A stretch of 64,000 nt of DNA. Origin: Blastomyces gilchristii SLH14081 (Eukaryota; Ascomycota; Eurotiomycetes; Onygenales; Ajellomycetaceae). The notes below the pieces were generated by a model. That model ran no database searches. It was not told the DNA's origin and saw only the letters and a program-made list of their open reading frames with translations. The first letter of the stretch is position 1. Each line of letters opens with the position of its first letter. A program made the translations under genes and the position numbers. The DNA lies in the NCBI RefSeq assembly GCF_000003855.2, contig NW_003101665.1, forward strand, positions 972,828 through 1,036,827, written 5' to 3'. Of this stretch, positions 30,838 to 41,960 are shown one piece after another.

Positions 30838-33800
30838 ATGTCTACATCACAGAGTAATAGAAGGAGAACTTTATATTTACATTCTCACACTCAGACATCT
30901 ATTAACAAAGAATCAGAGAAAATAGATACTATATAATATATAGAAGTTACAGAAGAGATCATGAAGTTATCTATAAATAGCAGAGTGAATCATGAATCAG
31001 ATAATAGCATCTTAAGCTTATAAGCAATATATACAGAAGTGTGACACACAAGTATCATGTCTAGAATGAGTTCAGATAATATAATATCAATGATATTTAA
31101 TAATCTGATAATATTCTGTGACAGAATAAGTGTACATTGAGTAGTCATCTCTGCAGCAGATGATTTCAAATCTGAGATCTGTGAATATCAAAAGAATGTT
31201 TAAAAAGCCATGAATATCAAAGCTGTAATCACATTTGATAATAATAACTATAAGATCTGATGTACAGAAATTCTTGTAAATACTGAAGTCATTGATGAAT
31301 CTGACATTCTTACAAAGAATCAACATATCTGTTCAGAAGACATCAGTTAAGACACATTAAGTGTTGAAAAATGAAGCATTTATATCAAAGTACTGTATCA
31401 ATATATGTTGCAGTTCTTATTAGAACCTGTATATACAATTATTGAAACTCTTGAGCCAGATAATGCAGCTGTGCTATAAGAAAGAATTAGAGTTAAATAT
31501 GCTGTCTCACTTGCAGAGAAATATATGAATATTGTGAAAGAATTCATCATCTTACATGTCAGAGATAACAATTATCTGATATTTCAGAGAATATTTCATT
31601 ATCTAGTTATATATCATAAGAAATTGATAAATAACTCAGAAGACTTCTATCACAATCTCTTTCTTATTGATCTGAAGAAGCATCAAAAGTCTTTTATTAA
31701 GACATATTTAGATAATTTCTACACATCTGATCAGAACTCTATACATAACATTGATATTGATAATCTTATAAAACAGTTGATAAACTATACAAGCAAGTCT
31801 AAGAATGAACATCTTAAGTCTTAGTGAGTTAATACAACTACTATGACTCTCTCTACATTATTCACACACAGTTTCAAATGTGAGATATGCAGTTTAAAAT
31901 AGTACTGGAAAAACACCTATTGATATCTGTATTCAGAACTTGCTACTGAACAGTGATGCAAGTTAAACAAGAAACATATTATTACACCTGAGAAGAACAA
32001 TAGCAACAATGTCAGTATCAGTGAACATAGTAAGCAGAAGAGTAAAAAGAAGAACAAAGATGATAAGAAGAAGAAATTCTCTGATCTTATGATTTCACAA
32101 TCTGCAGCTGTCAATGCAGCAATTGCTTTTTCAGCAAGTATTAATATAATAAGCAAACCTTGATTTCTTGACACATGTGTGAGTTTTCATATGATAGATG
32201 AAAAGCAGTCTCTCATTCAGTGAAAGATATACAATGATAATATGAAGATTCACATAGCAGATAAAGATTACAGTCATATCAAAGAGATCAGTGATCTTCT
32301 TCTAGAATCTGAAGAAGAGAATATCACTGTCTGTGATATTTATTATGTTCTTAATCTCACAGTCAATCTATTATCATTTATCAGGTTGAAGAATCAGAAT
32401 TTTCAATATAAGCTTTCAAGCTCAAACACCTCATTCTATTTCATTATTAAAGCATTAAGTGAAGTGATTTTCACTGCAATTTATATATCTCAGAACTCAA
32501 TTTATAAAATAGTTAAAAGAATGTCAGAAGTTAATGTACATTATGAGTCTAAAGCAGTTTACTTCACAGTAAAATCATATGTATATGATAATGACTATGT
32601 TAAAGTCATAACTGCTATTGATAATAATGATTTCACTGATGATCAATCTCAACATCAAGAATCATCTACAACTGTGAAAATACTTGCAGAGTGATATATT
32701 GATCTGAGACATATATACACAGAAGTTATTATAGCATTGACAAAGAATTCACTATCTAGTATTCATGTCAAAGATATCAAGATTAATTTCTTTTACAACA
32801 CCTGCATTAAAGTGGGTATGATATATAAATACTTAATCACTCTCATGTCACAAGCTGTACACTCAATGAAGCAGATTCATATCAATCTTGCAGATAATAG
32901 ACAGACATTGAGTGAGTCTACAGATCACTCTGTTAAATTGTGACAGAGTAATAAATATTACATGTTAATTACAGATAACATGATCAGATATAGATGAATC
33001 TATTTCTTATATATCAAGAATCAAGCTTACAATTACTATATATACTGAGTTCAATTCATGAAGAATCTAGGTTTTACTGCATTAGTATATGTCAGAACTG
33101 ATATTGATAATATATTCAGATTCATAAAGATTACAGCATTGTTCATCAATTATAACACAGTATAAGAATTAACTACTTCTTAATCACCACACTAAGATGA
33201 TGTGTCTGAGTGTGAAATACATATAATTATAGCCTGTGTCAGAGCAGTTCTTATCAGCAAGAAGATTCTGAAGAAATTCTAAGTAGATATTCTGAAAACA
33301 GTTATTTCAATCATGAATAATACACTCATGTCTACAGTTCTATATAATGAAAAGTATTGGCCTGCAGTTGCAGATGACAATAGTAAAGAAGCTGTTCATA
33401 GCTCTCATACAATTCTCTTTTCAGCATTGACAAACACCTCATCACAGATCACACATTTCTGTGAGCTTGAAACTGATGTTTTTACTCATCTTCATGAATC
33501 ATAGAAGCTGTTGAATAAGTTGTTCACACAGACTGATTTATATAAGCTTATTGAATTCTGTGAACATTCAATCTATTGCTTATGAAGTTCTACAATAGAT
33601 AAAATTATTGACACAAGTGATGTGATTTTTTCTCATAAAAGTGTAAGAAATGCTGAAGATTACTACAACTACAACTGCAGCAACTAACACTGTTTCTATC
33701 ATCTATTTAATGAAGAATTCTGACATTTCTGAATTGATGAGTATAGATTAAATGCAGCTGATGAAGACATTTGCAGCTTATACTCTCATTCTCATTACTG

Positions 33801-35380
33801 ATTTTCTTCTGAAATCACACAAGAATGCTATAAGTAGATCAGAGATGATAGAAGATTATTGAAAGAAATTAATACAATGCAAAATATCTAATCTTGAGAG
33901 ATGCAAGATCTGAACACTTATTTCACATTCTGATATCTTATATAATGAATCAGTGGCATCTGATTACTGAGTATTCATTGAAAAGAATCACTCTGATGAT
34001 TTCAATGCTAATAAGAATAATATATTATAAAAATCTTGATAGATTATATATAATAACTGATTAAAGAGAGATACTTATTAGAAGACTTATATCTCTGTGA
34101 TTACAGATATAATAAATTAAATGATGTTTATAATTACTGCAAAGTGTGATTGAACTCTATAGTAAGTGAATATAGTAATGATATATCTGTATAATAGATT
34201 AGAAAAACAGTCTATATAAGATAACTCACAGACTTTGAATAAGAAACTCAGTGTACACTCATCTATGCAGTTGAAGAATCTCTATATAAATTGAATTCAG
34301 CTGTTAAAATATAATATAATTACTTAACAGCTATACTGTGAGAAAATGACTTCAGTCTGAGTTTTTATAACTCTGCTCTTTGAAAGCATTCAGTCTGAAA
34401 ACACCTGTATATAACTATATATATTAATGATCTTCATATCTTTGCAGATGCTCTGAAGAATGCTGATTGACTTATTAACATTTTACAGTAAAAACTAGAG
34501 ATCAAAGACTTAAAGAAATTCATAAAATATCTAGAAATGAAAGTGAAATATATGAAGAGTGAAATCAAATTAATACTTTAATGTTACATCAATGAATTGA
34601 TAGAAGATTTTCACCTAGATAATGTAACTGCTGTCTGTACACTCATGAATAAGAATCTATCTCTAGATGACTTCTTCATTTCTGAAAAAGAAAGTGATTT
34701 TACAAAGTAATAATTTCAGCATAGTATTGAATATCTGTAATACTTAGCTATCAAGCTGCAGCTGAATATCACTCATGTGATATCTCTACTAACACAGAAG
34801 AACACTGCTCTCACTTCTAAGATATGAAAGGCTCTATTACATATCATTTGATATTTGAAAGAAATGCATGAGATTGGCATATTCTATGCAAAGAATGATG
34901 AGAGATCTGAGAATGAATTCCTGAATATAATATACATGCTGATCAAATATACAGATTCTGATTGAGCTGATCTGTTGAATAATAATTATAAATCTATATT
35001 CAGTTACATCTTCAAATTGAGAAACATGCTGATTTCATGACAATTGAGTAAGCAATCCTGTGTATTCTTAAGCTCTAATGAGGCAGAATACATGGCATTG
35101 AGTGAAGCTGTATACAAAGCAACATGATTGAGAAGTATGATAATGAATCTGAGCTTCATTGAAGCAGAAGACCCCCTGCTAATTAAAGTGAATAATAAGA
35201 GAGTGATTGATCTTGTCACAGTGACTGCAATCACTGTGAGAAGCAAGTATATTGATACCTGATTTCATTACACCCGCAGCCAGTTGAACAATGACATAAT
35301 CTCAATTAATTACATTTCAACTGAAGAAATGACAGCAGATGAATTGACTAAACTCTTGAGTATAATTGCATTTTATTGAT
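30838..35380 (+). pseudogene. Copia-1 gag-pol relic
   Basis: Begins at ATG 30838 and soon meets stops. Read through them: a capsid-like region (31525-31824 is still open), a zinc-knuckle-like C-E-I-C-x11-Y near 31880 with its last ligands changed, and a protease block F-L-D-T-C-V-S-F-H-M near 32160-32190 (family L-D-T-G-A-S). The pre-integrase part lies at 32240-32690 and an integrase core with T-D-N-M near 32970. RT has Y-I-N-D-L-H-I-F-A at 34420-34446 (family Y-V-D-D), and RNase H shows S-S-N-E-A-E-Y-M-A-L-S near 35075-35107. Gly to Glu/Asp, Asp to Asn and Trp to stop changes are what C-to-T/G-to-A mutation gives. Not functional. Confidence 0.9.
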
Positions 35381-35543
35381 TCCTTGATTTACTAGGTTTT
35401 ACAGGTGAAGAGAGACAGAATACACAAACTCAATGCAGATAGCATGATTTGGATGAATTTGAGAATGGCATAGCTAGATTTGTAAGAGATGATTGATTCT
35501 TTATTATGATGTTTGTGATCTCGCATGGCAATGCGAGGGGGGG

Positions 35544-35659
35544 TGTAGCATCCGCCCTAGTGGCGTTGCCGTAGCGACCGCTCCGCCTACACGTGATCTC
35601 ATATGTAATATATATAGCTAGCTCTTTCTACACGAATACAACAGATTAATCATCCCACA
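35544..35659 (+). repeat. Copia-1 3' LTR
   Basis: 116 bp. Against the 5' LTR I see two differences, both C to T at the first C of a CC step (CTTCCTAC to CTTTCTAC; TTAACCATCC to TTAATCATCC). Confidence 0.95.
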
Positions 35660-35664
35660 CTACA

Positions 35665-36048
35665 CAAGCCCTAACCCACGTGACCCACACACATATATTT
35701 AGCTTTCACTAGCTACTAGAAGATAACAACAACAATCAACCACGTTCAACCTCTCTCACACTTCTAAAGGCCAGATCTTATTAAGCCACTTGCGGAGTAT
35801 TCGGTGGAGAAAATGATAAAATCTGAGAATGAGCTCAAAGAAGCTCTTGATACCATGTGTTATCATCGATAACCCAACATCATCTTCTAGAATGTTGAAT
35901 AACTAGTAATAATTGAGTAACAATTCAGTAATAATGGAATAATTCGCAATTGCGGTCGGTAAATACTTTTGCCTTCTGGCAAAGGCCAAGCATGTCACCA
36001 ATTCTTGAACATTTTATGGGCATTTTGGATTCCTGAAATGTTTTTTAA
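35665..36048. other. Possible older copia LTR sequences
   Basis: With Copia-1 removed, the flanks join into TGTTGGAGCTACTACACAAG, which looks like a copia LTR start, followed by a TATA-like ATATATTTAGC and a CT-rich stretch to about 35765. At 35849-35861 CTCTTGATACCA is the reverse of a TGGTATCAAGAG copia primer-binding site, with TGTGTTATC beside it as a possible LTR edge on the minus strand. No pair of LTRs could be matched, so this is tentative. Confidence 0.3.
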
Positions 36049-36257
36049 ACCTAAGAGAGGGCTTATTCCTATTACACTTCTCAACCCTAAGGAGAACCAC
36101 GCGTGAAACCTATAATGTCATGATTCTGCAGATAGCTTGAGGCTTAATGCTCAGTGTTGGGCCTCAAGTAGCTTTCAGAATCATGACATTACAGATTTAA
36201 AGTGTGGTTCTCCTCAGAATTGAAGAGTGTTCTGAGAATGTGATCTCTCTCAGGTTC
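36049..36257. repeat. Foldback (imperfect inverted repeat) element
   Basis: Left arm from AAACCTAAGAGAG to AGATAGCTTGAGGC (36049-36143) pairs with a right arm from GGGCCTCAAGTAGC to CTCTCTCAGGTTC (36157-36257). The best kept block is AATGTCATGATTCTG against CAGAATCATGACATT. The loop is about 12 bases. A partial third copy of the right arm (GATTTAAAGTGTGGT.TTCCTC) follows at 36325-36355. It looks like a MITE or foldback transposon; no target duplication was fixed. Confidence 0.7.
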
Positions 36258-37273
36258 AAAGAGTAGTATTCTGAGAACTAAAAATGCCTTGAGATTATAG
36301 AACATCTTAAAAACCATGATATCTGATTTAAAGTGTGGTCTTCCTCAAGCTTAAGGGGCATTCTGAGAACTAAAGATACCTTGAAATTCTGTCATGCCGC
36401 AAGAACACTGATTTCTGAGCTTGTGGCAGCTCAATCCCTGGGAAATCATATGTCCCTGAGAGCTACACCAAAGTCGTGGCCAATCGAACACAGTCAGCAG
36501 AAGAAGAATGCCGTAAGAAGGCGAAAAACCCTGGGGATACGTAAATTTATTGCTGTGGAGCACGGAAAGAAAATGCCTCAGTGAAAGATTTAGTTGTAAA
36601 TGCCAGTACTTTGGGGAGAAATTTAAGTGTCATGTTTTCGGTTGTTTAATACTATCGCTTCTGAATATATTTTAGAAGCAAATGCTTGTTTTATATCTAT
36701 ATGTTAAAATTATGATTATAGATACCAATATTTGTATGTCTCAGGGCATCAATTAAATTTTATATAAACTTGCAATTTTCTGATCTTTATTTGTTGTTTC
36801 GTTTTCTTTGCTAAACACCAATAGCTTTAAGGGTTTAGATAATGGTGTCTAACTGGTCACTCTTCTGCAAAGGGGGGGGGAAACCGCCAGACGGCAAGCC
36901 CATTGAGGTTAACCATTTTGTGGTCTATTTTGATTTAGTTTTAATCACTTTCGCCGTTGACCTTGGAACTAGTTAAGACTCTGCACCTACCTTTAGTAAT
37001 CCATCTCTAGTCGCCGTATACTTTCATCTCCCATGCTTCAATGTTTTCCCGAAGGGTGATGGCTACAGTCCCTTTCAGGGAGAACCATTTGAACAAATTG
37101 ACCCGCACTATGGGAACTCGGGAGATGCACCATTGGCTATTGTTCAATTAGATGGAATTATTTACATGACCCATAATACCCGTCTCTCTTGTGGGGTTCT
37201 AGTAAGGCTCAGCAGAGTACTGGTAACCAACCGAAATGAACTGGTTTAAACCGGAAGGCATAATAGAATATTC
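36258..37273. other. Island sequence, no gene supported
   Basis: A plus-strand 83-codon frame at 36333-36584 has no recognised domain and starts inside repeat-derived DNA. A run of nine G lies near 36871. Nothing else is seen. Confidence 0.35.
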
Positions 37274-37733
37274 ATGGCCTGGTCATGCCAGATGTCGTCC
37301 CCAGGTGAAAATATTCCCCTATTCTTCAGAGTAGCCATGGCCTGTTCATGCCCAGTATATGCCCACTATCCCCTATTCTTTAGAGAAGCCATGGCCTGGT
37401 CATGCCCAATGTCGTCCCCAGGGGAAAAAATTCCCCTATTCTTCAGAGTAGCCATGGCCTGTCCATGCCCACTATATCCCCTATTCTTTGGAGAAGCCAT
37501 GGCCTGGCCATGCCCAATGTCGTCCCCAGGGGAAAAAATTCCCCTATTCTTTAGAGTAGCCATGGCCTGTTCATGCCCACTATCCCCTATTCTTTAGAGA
37601 AGCCATGGCCTGGTCATGCCCAATGTCGTCCCCAGGGGAAAAAATTCCCCTATTCTTCAGAGTAGCCATGGCCTGTCCATGCCCACTATATCCCCTATTC
37701 TTTAGAGAAGCCATGGCCTGGTCATGCAACCAA
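37274..37733 (+). repeat. 106-108 bp compound minisatellite
   Basis: Four unit starts (GCCATGGCCTGG) at about 37271, 37388, 37496, 37602 and a partial one at 37710, period 106-108 after a longer first unit. Each unit has two related halves, both beginning GCCATGGCCTG and ending CCCCTATTCTT.(A/G)GAG. The first half contains the palindromic GGGGAAAAAATTCCCC. Both strands stay open over 320 bp only because of the repeat period, so I do not call a gene. Confidence 0.9.
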
Positions 37734-37933
37734 GAAACCAAAAATAAATAAATAGGAAACTTCGTAATCCGTTAACAGCTCTGTGCTTGTCGATCGTTCT
37801 ATAACATTCCGTTACAAAGCATAAAACTGAGACGCAAGAACGCGTTGAGTTGGCCAGACTTCCGCAGTGGATCATTGTAGGCATTGTATTAAGTTATAAA
37901 TTTTTTATTATTAAACCAAATATAAACTTTGGA

Positions 37934-38464
37934 TTACGCTGTACTCTCCGAAGCATAGAGATTGGCGCCTTGAGATGCGAACTGCTGCATTTCATAGTTT
38001 GCACTGCCAAAATTTTCAAAGCCGAGAGCGACTGCGTCCTGAGATGCGAACAGCTGCATTTCGTCGTTTACATTGCCAAGGTCGTTGAAGTCCGAACCTT
38101 GGGGGACGGCCCGACAGGCGAAGGCTTCCATTGCACTATCAAAGCAGTCTAAATTGTCAGGGGCAGCCTGAGGTACAAATTCTTGTCTAGCGTTATTCGA
38201 ACCGAAGCCATCAGACATAGGATTTGGAGAGGGCGGGGATGTCGGGGGTAACGGATTCCTGCGCTCTCCAAGCTGACACCCCTGCTCGCTTCCAGTAATG
38301 TTCGGTCGTGCTACCGGCGCCGAATTCACTGGCTGAAATACGATGCTTCGAGGCAATATACTTCGCGTAACTGTATTGCCTGATTGAATGTATACATTTT
38401 GGTACGGTTCGTTGGCTGTAGATTTTCCTTGCGACGTACTTTGGGGGTAATTTCTGAAAGGCAT
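37934..38464 (-). CDS. Hypothetical protein with C-terminal repeats
   Basis: A 176-codon frame of normal composition. It is Ser/Pro/Asn/Gln-rich, with a P-P-T-S-P-P-S-P-N-P run near residue 75. The last 50 residues hold two copies of a unit of about 24 residues ending N-(D/Y)-E-M-Q-x-F-A-S-Q-x-A. No signal peptide, membrane segment or known domain. The frame is open for 14 codons upstream of the ATG until a TAA, and ATTAG just before could be an intron acceptor, so this may be the last exon of a longer gene. A CACGTG lies at 38486-38491. It stands between the minisatellite and the DUF3435 gene, pointing away from the latter's 5' end. Function unknown; possibly a fragment. Confidence 0.5.
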   Translation of the reverse strand: MPFRNYPQSTSQGKSTANEPYQNVYIQSGNTVTRSILPRSIVFQPVNSAPVARPNITGSEQGCQLGERRNPLPPTSPPSPNPMSDGFGSNNARQEFVPQAAPDNLDCFDSAMEAFACRAVPQGSDFNDLGNVNDEMQLFASQDAVALGFENFGSANYEMQQFASQGANLYASESTA

Positions 38465-38914
38465 CGGCTGCTCAATATTCGGGTCACGTGGGCTAATATG
38501 GTCATATTACGACTAAAACGGAAGATTTATTCAGCAGGACAATGCCTGTCTGGGTTAGTGTGTCTCTTTCACATTTCTTATTCCTGCTAGGTTTTACTCT
38601 GCTAAACTGTGTTTATTTATTAACTGCAGAACAGCTCTGTCACAGAGGCTATGTTGCAGTCCTCTCAACTTGTCAGATGAAATGTGAGACCTTCAGATGT
38701 GATTTAGATCATAGGCACTTTGTAGCAAAAGTATTAAAAATAATTAAGGGCCAGAAATAATGATGAGATATAATTCATTTGATTGATATTTCTAAGTGTA
38801 TATGCTTCTGGCACAGTGGAAGCAGAGATTGTAAACATACAGGGGGGAATTGAGGTGATGAATGTGTTCTACACGGTAATATATTTGTAGATGCAAGAGA
38901 GAGAGTCTAAATGA
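38465..38914. other. Boundary region, no gene supported
   Basis: Composition falls from balanced to AT-rich across this stretch, which is the 3' flank of the degraded DUF3435 gene. ORFs of about 70 codons are present without support. Confidence 0.4.
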
Positions 38915-41460
38915 CTACAGATTGTCTGGACTAATCATGCTGTGAACATGGTAGACATGGCTCTGAAGCTCCATCTTGCTCTCAAGAACCACATCACAAC
39001 ATGAGCATCTGATCATGTCTTCAGACTTGATGTGCTGGAGGTGTTTTCATCTGAGATGCTTGGTCATTCTACTGTGAGTAGAGAATCTATTCAGACAGAT
39101 GAAGCAGTAGAGTGACTGATAGTTCTTTATCATGACCCCTGCTGCAATCTTTCTCTGACTGAGAGACAGAGAAATATACATCTTCACTCTGACTCTCTGA
39201 AGCATCAGAGTGATAGGTCTCTTATCACACAGAAGTTGACAAGTATCTCTCTTCTTGAAGAGACAGTATGCTGCAACTGCATCAATTCTCTCAATGCATC
39301 AAAGCATCTCATCTCACAGTGTCTTACAGAGCAGTGAGAGAAGCACTGAGATCATTCTTTACTGTGAGAACAGGACTTTCTCATTGATGCTCTGAGACTC
39401 ACTGAATGTCTTTGAGACCTTGATTCCAGACAGCTGTCACTTAATCTCACACAGAGACTTCTCAAAGTCAAATTTTTTCTGTACATTATATAGAAGTTTA
39501 TCTCTTATCTACTGACATGTGTCTGTCAGCTCACAGCTGATCTTCTTGTAAAGCTTATACTTAATGATTCTCTTGTACTTCTTGAGAGATCATTCAAGAC
39601 ATCTGCTGAGCAGATCACATTTTCAGATGAGTTTCTGAATATAAGACTGCTGATTGACTGATCTTAACTGAGCTGTGATCAGTTTCTGCAGCTGATATAA
39701 ATTAATAGAGCAGAGTATTCAGTACACTGTATATATAATATATTTCTATGAATTCAGACTCTGAATAATAATATAAACATTCTTATTCATCTTTCTGTAA
39801 AGATAGTATTTGAGAAATATACAGAGATCTGAGTGCTGAAAGATCAGACTATAAACTGCTTCACTGACATGTTCTGTATAATAGAAGATAATAAGTGACT
39901 AATAATCAGAAGTCAAGATTATCTTCTTAATCAGAACTTACTACTATTATCTAATATCTTACTAATATTATATCACAGACTGTACAGTTAAATAATATTA
40001 TAAAATACAGATATCTTCTTAATCTACTTAATTCAGAGTTTGATAATACTGTATATTAGTACATTAATAACTGATATCTCAATCACTTTCAGTGTCTGCT
40101 CAGACTTTCAGAATACTGAGATATTATTCAGAGCTGAGTCAAGATAAAGCTTAAGCTGATAGATATCTTTCAGTATCTTCAGATCAATAAGTTATTATAC
40201 TGAAGTAAGAACTCTCTTATTATTAAGAGAAATAAATGTGTGATCAGTGAATTGAAGCTTAAGAAAAGTAATATAAAAGATAAGAATCAGAGATAAATTA
40301 AAGATGATCTTCAGAACTATAAATATAATTCTAGATTCACAGATATATAATCAGTCATAATTCATTAGAATAAGTTAAAGTAGATATATTTATATACTTC
40401 TTCTTCTCTTTAAGAAATGTTTTGATAAATTTAATAGTAAACTTAATCAGAATGTTATTAAGTCTGCAGTCAGAGTTTTTCAAGAGAATAATCTTAATAT
40501 ATTAATAGCACAGATTTAGTAACATCTGCAGTTAATTAACTGAGAACTCAGTCAGCTGAAAGAATAGACAGAGTAGAATCTGTTATTAGCTGTGACTGAA
40601 CTTCTTCTTAATAGTAATAACAGTTATTTCAATAATTTTAATGAGATTATTCAGATAGATTACTAACTTCTTTTAGTATCTCTTCTTGAGATGATACAGT
40701 TACACTAGTTTTGAGATTATCTTAAATATAAGCAGATCTCTGATCAGTACTATGAAACAATTCAGTTACTGAATAGAATCTGTTCAGATACTGAGAATGA
40801 TATGAGAAGAAATAGTTATATACATTTTTAATTACTCTCAGTAATATCTCTCAGTCAATCTTCTTCTGCATCTCTCTCTCATAGATCAGATAAAAGATCT
40901 TTCAGTATATCTTCAGAGAGCTCTGATATTTAAGTCTCTAGTATTATCTCTCACTCTTGCTGTGATGTTGATTCAGCACTCAGTGAAAGAAAGTGTATAG
41001 CATCTTTATATTCATTCACTGATACATCTTCTTGAGATTCTGCTTGATACAGGCGCAGAATCTGCATAGCATATGAGAAACTAGAAAGAAAACACAGTCA
41101 GGAGAGAGAAAGAGAGGATTCAGACACTCACTTGAATCATTCCTGCTTGATATGATCAAGCAGTTTTCAAGAGTTAGGCATGTATTCATTGTATTGAAGT
41201 AAGGATCTGTCTGGATCAGTTATCATATTCATATAGTACTCTGGAAGATGCTCATCACCTGTCAGCAGATCAGCCAGATCTCTGGCATCATTCTTGCTGT
41301 CTTCTCCATAATCAGCTGGGTCTGTCAGGTCGGTCTCTTCACTGGAATCAGAGGCTGTGCCATCACTATCATCATCATCACCATCACCATCATCCATGTC
41401 CATCGGGTCTTCCTCACTGTCACTGTCAACAGGGGATGATACACAGTGTCGACGAGCCAT
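38915..41460 (-). pseudogene. DUF3435 tyrosine recombinase with C2H2 fingers (captain-like), degraded
   Basis: ATG at 41460. Exon 1 (41132-41460) is intact apart from one TGA: an acidic Asp/Ser/Glu stretch, then E-Y-Y-x-x-x and L-L-D-H-I-K-Q-E. A 70-bp intron (GTGAGT...CTGAC...ATGCAG, 41062-41131) leads to a second exon read through many stops. This has C-A-C-I-K, Y-T-F-F-H, then S-L-K-I-Y-x-K-I-F-Y-L-I-Y-E-R-E near 40880, a F-L-K-Y-Y-L block near 39810 that suits the catalytic Tyr region, a Leu/Lys-rich segment, I-E-R-I-D-A-V-A-A-Y near 39290, and two C2H2 fingers (C-x2-C-x12-H-x4-H twice, about 38940-39120). The stop is at 38915-38917. Length about 825 codons is normal for the family. DUF3435 proteins are fungal site-specific recombinases; some (captains) move Starship giant transposons. 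The Arg and His catalytic blocks were not located with confidence, and the exon sum is off by one base, so an indel is likely. Confidence 0.78.
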
Positions 41461-41960
41461 TCTTCATCCTGCACAGAACCAGAGGAGGAAACTGGAACAG
41501 ATAGGGATGAAGGGCTCAGTGATGAATTGTTGAAGGAACAGAAAGCTTGTTGATTGCAGTGAGAGGAGTATAAGAGTGGACAAGCGTGACTTGATAGCTT
41601 GAGGAACAGTGAGGGGTTGATGGGCTGAGAAGATTCAACAGGAAGAGACGCTGGAATTGTGAGGGTGACCAGATCATCCGCTGGAGAGAAGAGAGCCATG
41701 ACTTTATAGTCAGCCCCGAGAGGGCCATATCTGGCCGGCGGTCTCAACATGGTTGAAGGAGGAGGATGCAAGCGCCCATTCCCAGAGAGCGGGTTGAGGG
41801 GATCCATTTTCCGTACCTGAATGGTGGGGCGTGGGAATTGAGCTTGCAGCGCGCAGGAGGGCGTCCACCGTGTGTGGAGTGTGGCAGTATTGGACAATGG
41901 CCGGTGTAAAGCAGCCGTCGAGCTAGTCGACATCTGGCCTTTTGCTCACCGTTTGAATGT
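41461..41960 (-). other. 5' flank of the DUF3435 gene
   Basis: About 500 bp of normal composition between the ATG and the truncated Gypsy-A relative. A 202-codon minus frame at 41325-41933 overlaps exon 1 in another phase and is probably spurious. The abrupt change to mutated gypsy RT sequence at about 41960 marks an insertion or deletion edge. Confidence 0.5.

Larger units (their letters stand above)
30474..35659 (+). mobile_element. Copia-1: Ty1/copia LTR retrotransposon, interior degraded
   Basis: 5186 bp with 116-bp LTRs (30474-30589 and 35544-35659) and a perfect 5-bp duplication CTACA (30469-30473 and 35660-35664). After the 5' LTR comes GGTTATAGCCCGG as presumed primer-binding site; before the 3' LTR the purine run GCGAGGGGGGG. 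Domain order gag, protease, integrase, RT, RNase H is that of Ty1/copia. The coding interior is AT-rich and full of stops, but the LTRs and about 100 bp beside the 3' LTR are clean. The element sits in otherwise unmutated DNA, so the damage is confined to it. Confidence 0.95.

Noticed and set aside
37274..37597. A 107-codon protein over the minisatellite
   Set aside because: Both strands are open because the unit happens to lack stops; the composition is pure repeat.
37274..37733. A CRISPR-like array
   Set aside because: Units are directly adjacent with no unique spacers, and the context is eukaryotic.
41325..41933. A 202-codon minus-strand ORF
   Set aside because: It overlaps DUF3435 exon 1 in another phase and ends in a Met/Val run that is the out-of-frame reading of the acidic repeat.
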